A DNA stretch of 45,637 bases from Scenedesmus sp. ARA3 (taxonomy: Eukaryota > Chlorophyta > Chlorophyceae > Sphaeropleales > Scenedesmaceae), in the NCBI GenBank assembly GCA_004335835.1, contig RWJK01000916.1, positions 1 through 45,637 on the forward strand, in the 5' to 3' direction. The notes below the pieces were generated by a model, which did no database searches, was not told where the DNA came from, and saw only the letters and a program-made list of their open reading frames with translations. Each line of letters begins with the position of its first letter. The first letter of the stretch is position 1. Below, piece after piece: positions 10,079-21,226 of the stretch. The position numbers and the translations under genes were made by a program.

Positions 10079-12706
10079 ATGAAGCGTCAGCGAAGCATCA
10101 AAGAAGCAATTGAGGGTAAGTTGAACGGTAACTAGTAGAAAATGTGCAATTAATACCACAGCAGGTTGAAAAGGAGTAGACATCAAGATGTGGCTATCGT
10201 ATCAGTTGAAGTTGCTGTTGCTTGACAGGTGATGTTGAACAGCAGCAGACATCCCCCAGGAAGGGCAAGAAGAACGCCCCTGACACATCAGCTGATGCTA
10301 CACCTGCCAAAAATCGTAGCAGCAAGGCTGCAGCCCGACCAAAAGCAGACGATGACACAGCAAAGGACCAGGCTGACGCAGCAGCAGCAGCCACACAGGA
10401 GGAGCAACACCAGCAGCAGCAGCATCAGGATGAGGAGGAAGAAGCAGCAGACAACCCGCCGGCAGAGCAGGCAAAGAGTGCAGGGAAGGCTGCAGGTGGG
10501 GTCTAGACCAGTGCATGGCAATGAACCATATCACATGGTTGGCTGCGTCGGAAACTTGACTGAAGTAGCCTCAGGCCACAGGCTGCTGGTGCTGCAGTGA
10601 CAAGGCATGCAGCAGAACCCTGCAACGTGACTGCAGCAGCTACTCTCCACCCTGCTCCTACTGTGGCTGGCTGCAGGCTCCTCCCATGCATATGAGCTGC
10701 CGGAGGGCACCATTGAGCAGGGCCGCATCTTCTTCCTGTACAAGTGAGCGGGGCTGTAACTTGCATGCATGCTACACCGCTCATTAGCAGCATGCTGCGT
10801 CCAAGGCGACTCGCAGCCGTCAGTGCCATGCAGGTCTCCCTGCATGACTTTGACAGTGCACAAGTAATGTCACTGCATGGCATGCAATGATTCAAGCAGT
10901 CGCCATCCTCACCCACTGCAACGCTGCTGCATGCGCGCTGCTTGCCTCCTGCGTCTGTGCAGGCCCACAGTTGAGACTGAGCAGGTGTCAGGGCTGCGTG
11001 ACGTGCAGCGCTTCTTCGTGCTGCTGCAGCCTCAGCAGCCCTCTGGCGGCAGCTGCAGGCTGATCATCATTGGCAAGAAGAAGCTGCCCAGCCCCACCAA
11101 GCACGAGCGCTACTTTGCATTCGTGGGTGAGCAGCGGCAATGTTTAGGTATAACCACCAGCCCGCCTGCCGCCTGTCCCACAGGGCATAGCTCGTCACAC
11201 AACTAATGCTGTCAACATCATGCGACAAACGTGTCTGGGACAGCACATGTGCAGATCGCATGAGCAGGACCTGCAGAGCACCTGCGCACGATGTGCTGCT
11301 TCACCTAGCCCTGTGAGGCACATGCAAGGCATATGCATAACCAACTGTGGGGGGGGGGGTGTCTTGGTCCAGCATTGCTTCAAGGTGCGCGAATGTGCAC
11401 TTACCGCATACATATGTTTCTTCCGCATGATCAACCTGCCTGCTTCTCCTCTGTGGCGCAGAGGCAACCGCTGGCGCCCCCAAGGAGCTCACTGAGGGCC
11501 TCACCGCCTCCACCTATGAGACAAAGACACGCGGCCAGCGCAAGCAGGGCCCCGCACGCGCTGCCGGCGAGGGCAGCTACGTGCTGGCCAAGGGCGGCAG
11601 CAAGGGTGGGGTGCACCTGGGCTATGTGCTGGAGCTGCCTGCTGAGCCTGGGCAGGCGCAGCAGGTGCTGTGCATCGCACAGCAGGGCAGCTTCGTGCTG
11701 AGGTGCGCTGGTGGCTGAGGTTATAAGTTGGCAGCGCCAGTGGCTCGTGCTGCTGCTGCTGTCTGCGCAGCTTGCTGCAAGCACAGCTTGTGGCAAAATG
11801 TTGGTCTGCCTTCACCCGTATCCCTGACGCACCCTGCAGCTGCCACAGTAGTACTGCTGTCATGGACCATATCCTGCTAGCATGTCTCTGCCAGGAGCCT
11901 AACTCTGACCAGCAAGTCAACACCACCGTAGCTGTGACAGCTTGTTGCCCGTGTCGCAGTTGCACTCTTGTGCTGACTGCTGTGCTGTGCGCCTTGCTGC
12001 CGCTGCTGCCGCCGCCGTTGCTGCTGCTGCTGCCGCAGCGCCAAGAACCCAGACAACAAAGGTCGCCGCGGTGTGCCTTCAGCTGGCCCTGAACCTGCCT
12101 ACACTGAGCAGCAGCGGCAGCAGTTCCAGGACCGCGCCTGGATTGGTGTGGAGGACGCCAGCCTGCTGGATGTGGCTGGCACTGAGCTGCTGCTGGTGGG
12201 GGCCAAGGCCGACCCCATCACCACACGTACGTGGCCATGGCAGCCTGCGGCTGCTTCCTGTGATTTACAGTGCTGGGTGCATGCACCAGTGATAGGTTAC
12301 TGCTCGGTTGCTGTCAGCAGGAGATACAGCGTAACAGCAAGACAGGAGAGCGACAATGCATTACAAGCTGCCTCAACTTTGTTGCTGCAGCTCATCAAAT
12401 GTGTAACTAGTGACTTCTGGCTTCAATCCGCAGCAAACAGCCGTAGTGGGCTACACTACGACAGCTTGTTACTGACACACCTGCGAATATGGCTGGCCGT
12501 ATCACGCTGCAGACGAGCTGGGTGCTGCCAGTGACGCGCTGCAGCAGGCATCAGACGAGGAGGGGGAGAGGCTGCGCCGCATGGGCCAGCAGCAGCAGGA
12601 GCAGCAGCTGCAACAGGCGCTGGAGCCAGCCGAAGGTGGTGGCGCAGCGGAGGGTGGCGAGGCACCCATCCCTGTTGGGCCTGCTGTGACTGGAGAGCTG
12701 AAGTGA
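10079..12706 (+). CDS. Conserved protein of unknown function
   Basis: Seven exons (10079-10115, 10229-10495, 10677-10743, 10963-11126, 11462-11702, 12039-12226, 12513-12706) join in phase to 385 residues. The first 100 residues are disordered, basic then acidic, with KRQR and PRKGKK patches that could be nuclear signals. A folded core follows: ELPEGTIEQGRIFFLYKPTV, DVQRFFVLLQP, RLIIIGKKKLP, HERYFAFVG, TYETKTRGQR and LGYVLELPAEPG, then RAWIGVEDASLLD and ELLLVGAKAD. This core feels like a family also present in bacteria, whose members share the GRIxFxYxP and TYETKTRG signatures, but I cannot name it and assign no activity. The C-terminal 60 residues are Gln/Glu-rich. The start codon is the first ATG of an exon ending in a perfect GTAAGT donor. 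Confidence 0.8.
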
Positions 12707-12857
12707 AGTGCCTGGTTGCTGGGGATGCGTACCTGTGCTGAGCCCAACTTTTGTTTGTGTGTTGCTGTTAACGTCTGCTTGGGCTTGATACCCTGGGTTC
12801 CTGGCTATCGTGGCCCCGTCCCGTCAACCACTACCACGTATGGAACTCTGTAGCGTT

Positions 12858-12862
12858 GTAAG
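12858..12862 (+). promoter_or_regulatory. Candidate TGTAA polyadenylation signal
   Basis: This is the first TGTAA after the stop at 12706, about 150 nt downstream, at a normal distance for a chlorophyte gene. Confidence 0.5.
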
Positions 12863-13536
12863 TGCATGCTTGCGCCTAGGCAGCAGAACATGTGCTGATG
12901 CTGTGCTGGCCCTTGGCGGTACATATTGCACGGGGATGTGAAGCCGCATGCAGGGTCCGGCATGCTTTCCAAGGTGTGCACTGACAGCGGTGGCTGTACA
13001 TGTGGTGTTTGAACAGTCTTCAAGACGCCAGCTGTCTGGCTTTGCACAGTGTTACCTCACCTCGTCCTAGCTGATTGTGCTGCATACGAGAGGATGCAGC
13101 TCTCTTCCTCGTGTTTAAGAGCTCTTCTCCTGTAAGGAAGCTGTTTGGCCGCAAAGGTGCACAGCTTGGGTGCAGCTGATGCATGCAAGGGTACGCCAGT
13201 AAACACTTTTATTGCAGGACACTGATTATGGTAAGCTCCGCAAGCTTGAGATAATCTTTTGAGCAAGTGTTAACTGTCATTACCACGCACTTCTCTTAAC
13301 AGCATGGAAGCCAGCCTTGGTCAACAACAACTGCCCACAGATCATGCGATTGGAGTAGTGTCAGTACTGCAGTAATCACCACCGCTTTGTATGCCGTCAG
13401 CCACGTGTAGGTGTACACAGCATGACAGCATGGCACGGCAGCGCCTTGCTGGCCCTGCACTTGCCATTGGTGATCTGATCTGGCTGAATCAGCACCTAGC
13501 ACTCCCTGGCCTGCTTGCGCAGTGCAACAGGCGCGG

Positions 13537-13541
13537 TTACA
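13537..13541 (-). promoter_or_regulatory. Candidate TGTAA polyadenylation signal of the deaminase gene
   Basis: TTACA on plus gives TGTAA on minus, about 285 nt past the stop codon of the minus-strand deaminase gene. Confidence 0.35.
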
Positions 13542-13636
13542 AGGCCTCGCAGCTCGCTGCACCAGCAGCAGCTGCTGCTGCCGTATGCAAGTTCAGTTGT
13601 GCTGCTGCCGGTCTACAGCATAGCGTATAAGCCGCT

Positions 13637-13708
13637 GTGCCTGCTGCTGCACGCCTGGCCGTGCTGTGTCTTGCGCCTGCTGCTGCACGCCTTGCCGCCC
13701 TGTGTCGT
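13637..13708 (+). repeat. 36-bp tandem duplication
   Basis: Two direct copies with a 36-bp period, both carrying CCTGCTGCTGCACGCC, differ at a few bases. They lie in the intergenic space downstream of the deaminase stop. Confidence 0.8.
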
Positions 13709-13822
13709 GTGTAGTACACCAAGGGCCCCTTCGCCATGTTGCAATGCTGAACTGTCTGCTGCTGCACACGCATGCGACAGTGTGTATTGTTGTTGGGCAC
13801 GCCCCGTTTGATGACAGAACAG

Positions 13823-13840
13823 TTATGTTGGTGCAACGTT

Positions 13841-13871
<31 letters not shown>

Positions 13872-16828
13872 TGCCAAGCTTCCCTGAAGTCCAGCACCTG
13901 CTGCCTCAGCTTCTGCTTCTCCTGCTCGCTGCAGAAGCAGTACTCCACAGCCCTGGCTGCCAGCTCGATCAGTTGCTGCTGCTCCAAGCCAAACGAGGCT
14001 GCTGCTATGGCGTACTCTTGTGACAGTGTGGTGCCAAACACGCCGCTGTCATCCGTGCAGAGCACCACCGGGTGACAAGCTGCATAGAACTGCTTGAAGT
14101 GATGGTCCACGTAGCCTGGCACACTGTTTGTCTTCACACTGCAGTGGCAGCAAGCAACAAATGCAGGCAGCGAGGAATGCAGAATTTGCATTAGCAAACC
14201 GCCTGGTGGCATGCAGACATAACATATGGCAGCAGCAGCGCAGGCCTGCCCTAGATGCGTTGCATGATGTAAGGCTGCCTACCTTACAGGCAACACATGC
14301 TGCGCTGCACTGGTGACGCAATGGCAGTGCAATGCATGATGTGTGCATTCTAGCAGCAGGCGTGCCAGTCAGGATTCTGCCAGCTGCAGGTTGCCTCACT
14401 TGCTTGTCAGGCACAGCTCCACTGGGATGTTGCTCGCCTGGCACCACCGGGAGGCGAGTGGGAGGACGAGAAGCCAGCACGACAGCACGACAGCACGACA
14501 GCACGACAGCCAGGTCATCAAAGCCAAGTGCGCCAGTGCCCCGCTGCTGCAAAACTAATAAATTTCAATCAAGGCCAAACTCAGCTGCAATATAGCCTGG
14601 TCGAAGCATCTAGGCCCGCATGATTGGCCTTTTGGCACCACAACAGCCACCACCTATGCAGCACTCACAGCACATTCTTCTTTTTTGATGCAGTACTGCT
14701 AAACATGGCAGATCACCGTCAGCTGCGTGGCAGGCTGCAGTATGCGCGCCTCACCCACAGTCGCTGCTGCAGCGCCTCGTCCAGCACACACATGTGGCAC
14801 AGCCGCTCAGGCGCAAAGTCCAGCATGGCGTGCGTCTCCTCATAGTTGGCGACTTCTGCTGCGTGCAGCGTCACTTTCAGGCCTGCCTGCCTTGCGTGCT
14901 GCAGCGCTGGCAGCCAAGTGGCCCAGCTGCCTACTGAGGGGTTGCCGCTGAGGTCTACACCGACTACGCCAGCCGGCATCAGCTCGATGGCAAGCGCCAC
15001 CTGCAAATGGCACAGCATGCAAGGGCATTGGTGACAGCAGCATTTGAGGGGGTGCCGCTGAGGTCTATGCCCACGACACCAGCCGGCATAAGCATAATGG
15101 CAAATGCCACCAGCACAAGGACAGCATGCCAAACCAACAGAGGTACGACTGGGCATTACCGCACCATCAAAAAGCGTGTTTTCCGCAACGGCAGTGCGCT
15201 TGTCATGGCTACAGCAGCAAGCCCGTCACAACAGCAGCGGCTATCCACCGTATACATAGGCGCAGCAGCGACGTTGCGCCTGCCGATGCTCAGCAGCAGC
15301 TTCACCTCAAAGACCCCAGAAGCCCTTGCTCAAGGGGCAGGGGCCACCCACCGTATCCATGGCAGCAGCAGCGTCGTTGCGCCTGTCTATGCTCAGCAGC
15401 AGCTTCACTAGCATGCCCGCAGCGGGCTGCGCCTGTCTTGCCTGCTGTATGCCTGCCAGCACCGCTGCCATGTAGGAGCGCTTGCTGATGCCGTGCTCTG
15501 GGCGGTCCTGGCAGCAGCAGCACACACAGCAGCAGGCAGACAGCAGCAGACCAGACACCAACATGATGGTGCTTTCCATGACAGGACAGCAGAATCAATG
15601 CATGTCTATGACAAAACCGTAACAGGCGGCGGCATGTTGAAGTGCCGCTTCTGTGTGCTGTTCTTTTGTTATGTGCGAGTGCTGCGCCTGCTGCATGCCA
15701 GCATGGTGCAGAGCAAGTGCACACACCTTGTATGCCATGCCTTCTGTGATCTACGAGGCCTGCAGCTGCTGCTTGCCAGCCTGAACTCAAACATGCCTCA
15801 CACACCTTGGGTGTTGTGCGCAGCTCCAAATAGGTGGTCTGCTCAGCAGCAAAGTCCTCTATGACCTGCGGCAGCAAGCAGCGACGCATCAGATTGTCCT
15901 TGCCCTCAAGCGCTCTGAACGCAGGCAGGCTGTGCCGTTGGGCAACAGATGCGGTGCTGCTTCTAGCTGGTGTGCATATCCAGGGCTGGTGGTGTTTCTA
16001 TTGCCGTTTCACTGCAGTAGCAAAGATCATGGGTTGTCTTTCCAGCAAAGAGAAGCAAGGTTGTCTGCAGCGGCAGCAACTGCCTGCGCACCTCGCGCGT
16101 GATGCGTGTGATGGTGTCATGCTTGGTGGTGAGCTGGTGCACGGCATCAAACAGCACAAAGCAGTCAGCCAGGGAGCGGTGGCCTGCGGGCACACACGCG
16201 GCAAGCCACGTCAGCTCACACACGCGCGTGATGCGTGTCCGTCACGCAAGCGCGTGGTGCGAGTAGGGCAGCTGCTTGTGACAGGTGGCGGCCCAGGTGA
16301 CACGTGTGTGCTTAATTTGCTCCAGGCAGAGCGGGACATGACAGTCTCAGCAGCTGCTGCTGGCGTTCCTGCTAGTGTTCCCTCATCATTGCAGCACAAG
16401 TGACACGCTTCTGAGATTTATCCCAGATGCTCACCCACCCGTGGATGTGATGCGCTCAATATCTGCCTCTGACAGGCTGCTCAGCTGCTGCGAGTGCACC
16501 AGCTCTCTGAGAGGCAACATGTCATGCGGCAAGCAGCAGCAGTCAGAAAGCCAAGTGTCATCAAGGTGTTGCACTGACTGTGCAAGCGCAGACACCATGG
16601 GATGGCGAAGCTCATGTGCAGTGTGCATCTGCATGGCTCAGCTGGTCTTTCGGAGGTGCATCATATTGGACGTTGCTGCAACTTGCTGCCACACCTTACG
16701 GTTGAGGCGCGTACGCAGCCGTTGAGGTGTGCATGCAGCTCCACCTTTGGCAGCAGCTGGCAGAAAGGCAGCCAGGTGCTGTAGCCTGGTTGCTCCTGTA
16801 CTGCCTGTTGAAGCTGCTGTTTACTCAT
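13823..16828 (-). CDS. MAPDA: Adenosine deaminase-like protein, probable N6-methyl-AMP deaminase
   Basis: Eight exons (16828-16695, 16506-16439, 16183-16092, 15865-15806, 15507-15352, 15000-14755, 14437-14400, 14138-13823) join in phase to 369 residues. Motifs follow the ADA/ADAL order: [12 protein letters not shown] (metal His pair HxH), [47 protein letters not shown] (metal His and catalytic Glu), LCHMC and [11 protein letters not shown] (metal Asp). [14 protein letters not shown] and SKRSYM are characteristic of the ADAL/MAPDA branch, which hydrolyses N6-methyl-AMP to IMP in purine salvage, rather than adenosine deaminase itself. The catalytic block reads HAAE where relatives usually have HCGE or HAGE. 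The C-terminus is a poly-Gln tail. The start ATG is the first in a frame leading straight into LPKVELHAH. It is divergently paired with the SIL1 gene. Confidence 0.9.
14477..14508 (+). repeat. 8-bp tandem repeat, four copies
   Basis: The octamer GCACGACA is repeated four times within the deaminase intron just upstream (in transcription) of its shortest, 38-bp exon. Confidence 0.9.
15046..15130 (-). repeat. Pseudo-exon copy of the start of deaminase exon 6
   Basis: This is a direct copy of 14936-15020 at 110 bp spacing inside the preceding intron. It still reads [19 protein letters not shown] (real exon: [19 protein letters not shown]), but the acceptor has become GCTG in place of GCAG. Confidence 0.9.
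15245..15305 (-). repeat. Pseudo-exon copy of the end of deaminase exon 5
   Basis: This is a direct copy of 15348-15408 at 103 bp spacing, in the same intron as the exon 6 copy. It reads [20 protein letters not shown] against the real [20 protein letters not shown]. The GT at the donor position is kept. Confidence 0.9.
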
Positions 16829-17302
16829 GTAATAGCTATTTCTAGCACATTTCAGCTTTCAGGGCAGACGGCTAGTAAGCTTGTTGCTAAATACGAGCCA
16901 GGCGTGGCTGATCACTTGCCTCCAGTGCAACTGCTGTTGGCAGTAGCAACGCAGCAAGGTGTCCGTACAACGTGGGGCGGGTTTATCGTCAGTCTTACTA
17001 CAAAGCGAAAAGGATGATCGACAAACAAAAGCGTGTACGCTAGTACGTGTGTAGAAGGCGGTCGCAGAACCTGGACACCCTGTCATTCCGGTTGAGCTTC
17101 TGCCGAGCGAGCTTGAAGAACCAGATATGCTCAGGCAGGCAACCGCGTAGCTGAATCACTGTTCAACACCAGGTGCTTTTGCTTGATACTGTTCTGTAAA
17201 GCCTCAGCTTGTACGGGAAAGAGGTGTGCACACCCCAGAGCATTCCACAGCCTTGTACACGCCCATAGCATCTGTTTGAGCAACTGCTGCGCACGTCCAG
17301 TC
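16829..17302. other. Divergent promoter region, deaminase / SIL1
   Basis: 474 bp separate the two start codons. The stretch should contain both promoters and 5' UTRs. No clear TATA box or shared motif was seen. An in-frame upstream start for the SIL1 frame exists at 17183. Confidence 0.5.
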
Positions 17303-20300
17303 ATGAATCGGTGTAAAATAACATGTTTTGCTAGATGGGCTGCTGTGCTCCTGTTCTGCACCGTCTCAGCGGCAGCAGCAGCAGCTGCAGGCCAAGCAGC
17401 AGCAGCAGTACCACCAGCAGATGACTTCGGTTCACAGTTTGTGCAAGAAGCAGTGGACCTGAATGCAGCACATTCTGGCGATCAAGACATGGATGCCAAG
17501 GAGATGGAGAGCCTGCTGCACTGGGCCATAGGTGGGGCAGTGGGCTTGCAACTGCTGCAACCAACTCAGCAGCAGGAAGCACAGCAGAGCTGGTTAATGC
17601 TGACGCACATGCTGGTCAAGCAGGCATGGTCCAGCAGTGCTTTTTGTTTTAAAAGAGCGTTGCACTGCTATCTCAGGTGTTCGTGCTGTTGCAATTTTGA
17701 TGAGCAGCAACGCCTGTGGCACTGCCACCAAACAGCAGCTACAGCAGCTTCAGCATCATGCAGCGCCGCATGCTGCTGCTTCAGGCACCTTCACCAGACA
17801 CCTTCACCAGGCACCTTCACCAGGCACCTTCACCAGGCACCTTCACAAGCATGCGTGCATGTTTCTATCCCTCATTTCTGTGCCATGTTGCAATTCGCAT
17901 GCTTATTGGTGGTTGGTGTGTGCGCGCAGAGCACAGCGACCCTGACAAGCTGCGTGAGCAGGCAGAGGTGGCGCGCAGGGATGAGGCAGTGAAGGACTTT
18001 GTGGAGCGCAAGAAGCGCGTGCAGGAGGTGGGCTGACTGAAACTATAGGGTTCGACTACAAACGTTGGTTGTCTCTGGCGCCAATAGATGCATGCAAGGG
18101 TGTGGCCAGCACCCACTCGCAGATGGGAAGCAGCTGCGGTTTGCAAGTAGGCAGCGAGGATGGTGATGCCAGGGGTGCAGCAGGATCGTGCAGCAACAGC
18201 GCGTCATCTATCAGCTGTAGGGCACATCCTTATCTGCGCTGCCTGGCATCATCATTACTGCTGCAGCAGAAGCACAGTGCTAGGGAGCATCACCCTGAGT
18301 CTCCTGCTCGGGGCGCTACCAGCATACTCTCAGCAGAATCACACGTGTGAGCAGTTGTTGCGGCCGCGTGTTGCTCCTGCATCTGACGTGCCGCTGCCGC
18401 TGCATGCTCTTGTTTTGTGCTGTCTCCTTGCTTGCAGCTGTCAGACATTGTGTCTCAGCAGCCCAGTGAGGCGCAGCTGATGATGGTGAGGCTGGCTGCT
18501 GGCGTTGCTTTGCCAACACACCACCAGCCCAGGCCAGGCTGCTTGCTTTGGACACAGCAGCTCATAGACTGATGCTGATGACAGCCACTATGCCCAGCAG
18601 CTGCAGTCGTATAGCAGCTTCTAATGCGCTGCAGATCGCTTGCAATTGCGGTGGCTGGCATGTGCCGTGTGAACAGAGGACAAGGGCAAGGCAGCAGATG
18701 TTGCATGACAGCTTGGTGCTGTAGCACCTGACACCATGGTGTGTTGTGCTGCAGCTGTTGATCAGCAGGGCTCACTGCATTTCGCTGCTGCTGCTGCTGT
18801 CGCTGCTGCTGTGCTGCTGCAGGACAACATTGCTGTGCTGACTGACGCCGGCTCCAGTGCTGCGGACAAGGGCCAGGCGCTGGGCAACCTGCAGGTGCTG
18901 GTGGAGCCCATCGACAATGCCAACGGTGCGCGGCGGCAGCAGCAGCAGCAGCAGGGCTAGCAGCAGGAGGGCCAGCGGCAGGGCTGGCAGCGGCAGCAGG
19001 GAAACGCAGGGCAAGCAGTGCCAGCAATGGCTGTGGTTCTGCCACACCAGGCCTGTGCACCCCAGCAGCAGCAATGCGCCAGCTGGTGTACGGCCTGTGG
19101 GCGTGGCTGCTGCTCAGTCACCCTGACAAGCTTCTTGAGTGGCCGCCTCCAGCGCAGCGCCTGGCATGTAGCGCCAAGCTCCTGGGAGCCAGTCATCAAG
19201 CTGCGTTCACTTTGCGCTACAAGTGACACATCCTGCATCTGCACCTGCTGATGTTGCTGATGCCGATGCTGTGCTGCTTTCGCTTGTTGCTTCTGCATTA
19301 TGTGCGCCAGACCTGAAGGTGCTGGGCGGCCTGCCACCGCTGGTGGACCTGCTGCAGCAGCAGCAGCCGGAGCTGCAGGAGGGTGCTGCCTACGTGCTGG
19401 GCACTGCTGCCAGCAACAACGCCAAGCTGGTGGAGGCGCTGCTGCAGCAGCACCCGGGGGCGATGCAGCAGCTGCTGCAGGTGCGGCGGGCTGGCCAGCA
19501 GGGTGTTGCTGAAGCGGCTAGTTGATCACAAACTACTGGACGTAGTGGCAGCTGCTGATGCTGTGCTGTGCTGTGCTTTGACTTTCTAAGCACAGGCGCA
19601 CTAGCTCAGCCTGTCTGCAAAGCAGCAGTTGTGGAGCTTCATGCTGTCAACACACAGCATCTGCCATCTGTTGCAATGCATGCAGCACAAACTCCACCTC
19701 TCAGCCTGCTGCGCTGCTCTCTCCTATCCTCCCGCCGCCCAGATCGCTGCCTCCAAGCATGAGGGAGCCGCCAACAAAGCCATGTATGCGCTGGGCAGCA
19801 TTGTGCGCAGCCCAGTGGCCCTGGCCCGCAGCCAGTTCTATGCGCAAGCAGGGCTGGGGCAGCTGCAGGCACTGCTTGGCCAGGCTGCAGGGGCGCCGCT
19901 GCGCGTGAAGGCCAAGGCGATCAACTTGATCGCTGATCTGATTGAGATGACCGCAAATGGGGACGATGAGAGCTTGGAGACGTGGGATGAAAAGGTAGGC
20001 GGGGTGGCGTGTGTAGTGTGCACAAGTTACGGCAAAACATGATGCATCTTATCGCGGCAGTGCTGCAGAGTTGCTGCGTCTGATGCCATGCAGCTCTGGT
20101 GGCTCGCGCTACAAGCTAACATGACATTTGACATGTGCGGTTTCTTGCTGCAAGTGATGTCGCAGTTGGCGGCTGTTTTGCTGGACATGCTGGCGCAAGC
20201 TGAGGAGCTTGATTCAGAAGGCGCCGCCTGCATGCAGCTGTACTTCCTGCAAGGATCGCGTGCTGGATCGCTGCAACTAATCTCCCTGTTTGTTGTGCTG

Positions 20301-20705
20301 CGTGGTTTCGTGCAGGTGATGTCTCAGTTTGCGGCTGCGGCGCTGGACATGCTGGGCCAGGCTGAGGAGCTTGATGGCAAGGAGAAGGCGCTGGCGGCGA
20401 TGCGGCTGCTGCTGCTGCGGCGCGGCGCTGCGGGCAGGGCAGCGCTGGAAGACGAAGGGGCGGAGGCAGTGCTGCGAGAGGCTCTGACTGAGCTGGACTT
20501 GCTGGTGGATGGATTAGGAGGGTATGGGGATGGTGAGGGCGGGGAAGGCCAGGCAGGGGGCCAGCAGCAGCAGCAGCAGCAGCAGCAGGAAGAGGGTGAG
20601 GAGCAGGAGGCGAGTGATAAGGACAGGCGCATGTACGCGACGTACGTGGCGCACCTGTGCGCGGACGTGCTGCACCATTTGTCGATACAGCACGCTGAGC
20701 TGTGA
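17303..20705 (+). CDS. SIL1: SIL1/Fes1-type Hsp70 nucleotide exchange factor, ER-targeted
   Basis: Seven exons (17303-17531, 17930-18027, 18438-18485, 18823-18925, 19311-19480, 19743-19994, 20316-20705) give 429 residues in continuous phase. Residues 1-30 (RWAAVLLFCTVSAAAA core) look like a cleavable signal peptide. Then follow the Fes1 N-terminal LLHWAIEHSDPDKLR segment and ARM repeats: KGQALGNLQVLVEPIDNAND, LGGLPPLVDLL, EGAAYVLGTAASNN, NKAMYALGSIVRS and KAINLIADL. Family members release ADP from Hsp70; SIL1 acts on BiP in the ER lumen. The chain ends in HAEL, close to H/KDEL, which fits ER retention. A Gln-rich stretch interrupts the C-terminal helices. An in-frame start at 17183 would add 40 residues ahead of the hydrophobic core, so the ATG at 17303 is preferred. 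Confidence 0.88.
17786..17850 (+). repeat. 13-bp tandem repeat, five copies
   Basis: The unit CACCTTCACCAGG occurs five times (first and last imperfect) inside the first SIL1 intron, about 80 bp upstream of the acceptor. Confidence 0.9.
20149..20220 (+). repeat. Pseudo-exon copy of the start of the last SIL1 exon
   Basis: The copy begins GTGATGTCGCAG at 20153 and mirrors the real exon start at 20316 at 163 bp spacing. It reads VMSQLAAVLLDMLAQAEELD against VMSQFAAAALDMLGQAEELD. The acceptor AG is mutated to AA, so it should not be spliced as an exon. Confidence 0.9.
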
Positions 20706-21226
20706 TGAGTCTAGCTAGCAGAGGTTTGAGGTCGAGTGTGCTCGGCAGCGGCTGGCAGTCACTGCACCATGGCGTAGGTAGATCAAGGTGTGGACTGGCT
20801 TATGCCGGGGTGCTGAGCTGTCTGGCTGTGCTGACGTTGTGACTGTGTTCTTCATGCATGTGTAACACTACAGACAGGAGGATGACAAATCACAGGCTTT
20901 GGGCGGTGCTATACTAGTACACGCACACCGCACTGTGCACGGTTAAGCAACAAACAGCCCAGCAGCTGATCATGAGGTCAGAGTACACGCATGCACTGCT
21001 GGGGGATTCATTGTTCAGATCCACACACTGCTACAGTTCGGAGCGGCAGCCACCAGCCCTTGACACAGATGAAGCATACGCATGCGTGCAATGTTGTGGG
21101 GGTCCGGAAATGGATGTAGATCAATTGGTGAGGTGCATCAAGCTGATCTGAATAAGGTTTCGAGTTGCATAGGTATTTAGGTCAACCTTGGACGTGCCGA
21201 AGACCAAAACTGGTGCTGCACACATA
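20706..21226. other. Intergenic spacer
   Basis: It carries the SIL1 3' UTR with a TGTAA at 20861-20865 and the upstream region of the MYND gene. Nothing else recognisable was seen. Confidence 0.5.
20861..20865 (+). promoter_or_regulatory. Candidate TGTAA polyadenylation signal of SIL1
   Basis: This TGTAA lies about 155 nt after the stop codon, at the expected distance for a chlorophyte poly(A) signal. Confidence 0.5.

Larger units (their letters stand above)
12707..13822. other. Convergent intergenic region
   Basis: It lies between two 3' ends. It contains candidate TGTAA signals for both genes and a 36-bp tandem duplication at 13637-13708. Short open frames here have no recognisable domains and look non-coding. 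Confidence 0.5.

Noticed and set aside
11340..11400. G-rich stretch similar to 31630-31685, considered as a dispersed mobile element
   Set aside because: Similarity is limited to about 45 bp with many differences; no terminal repeats or target duplications are visible.
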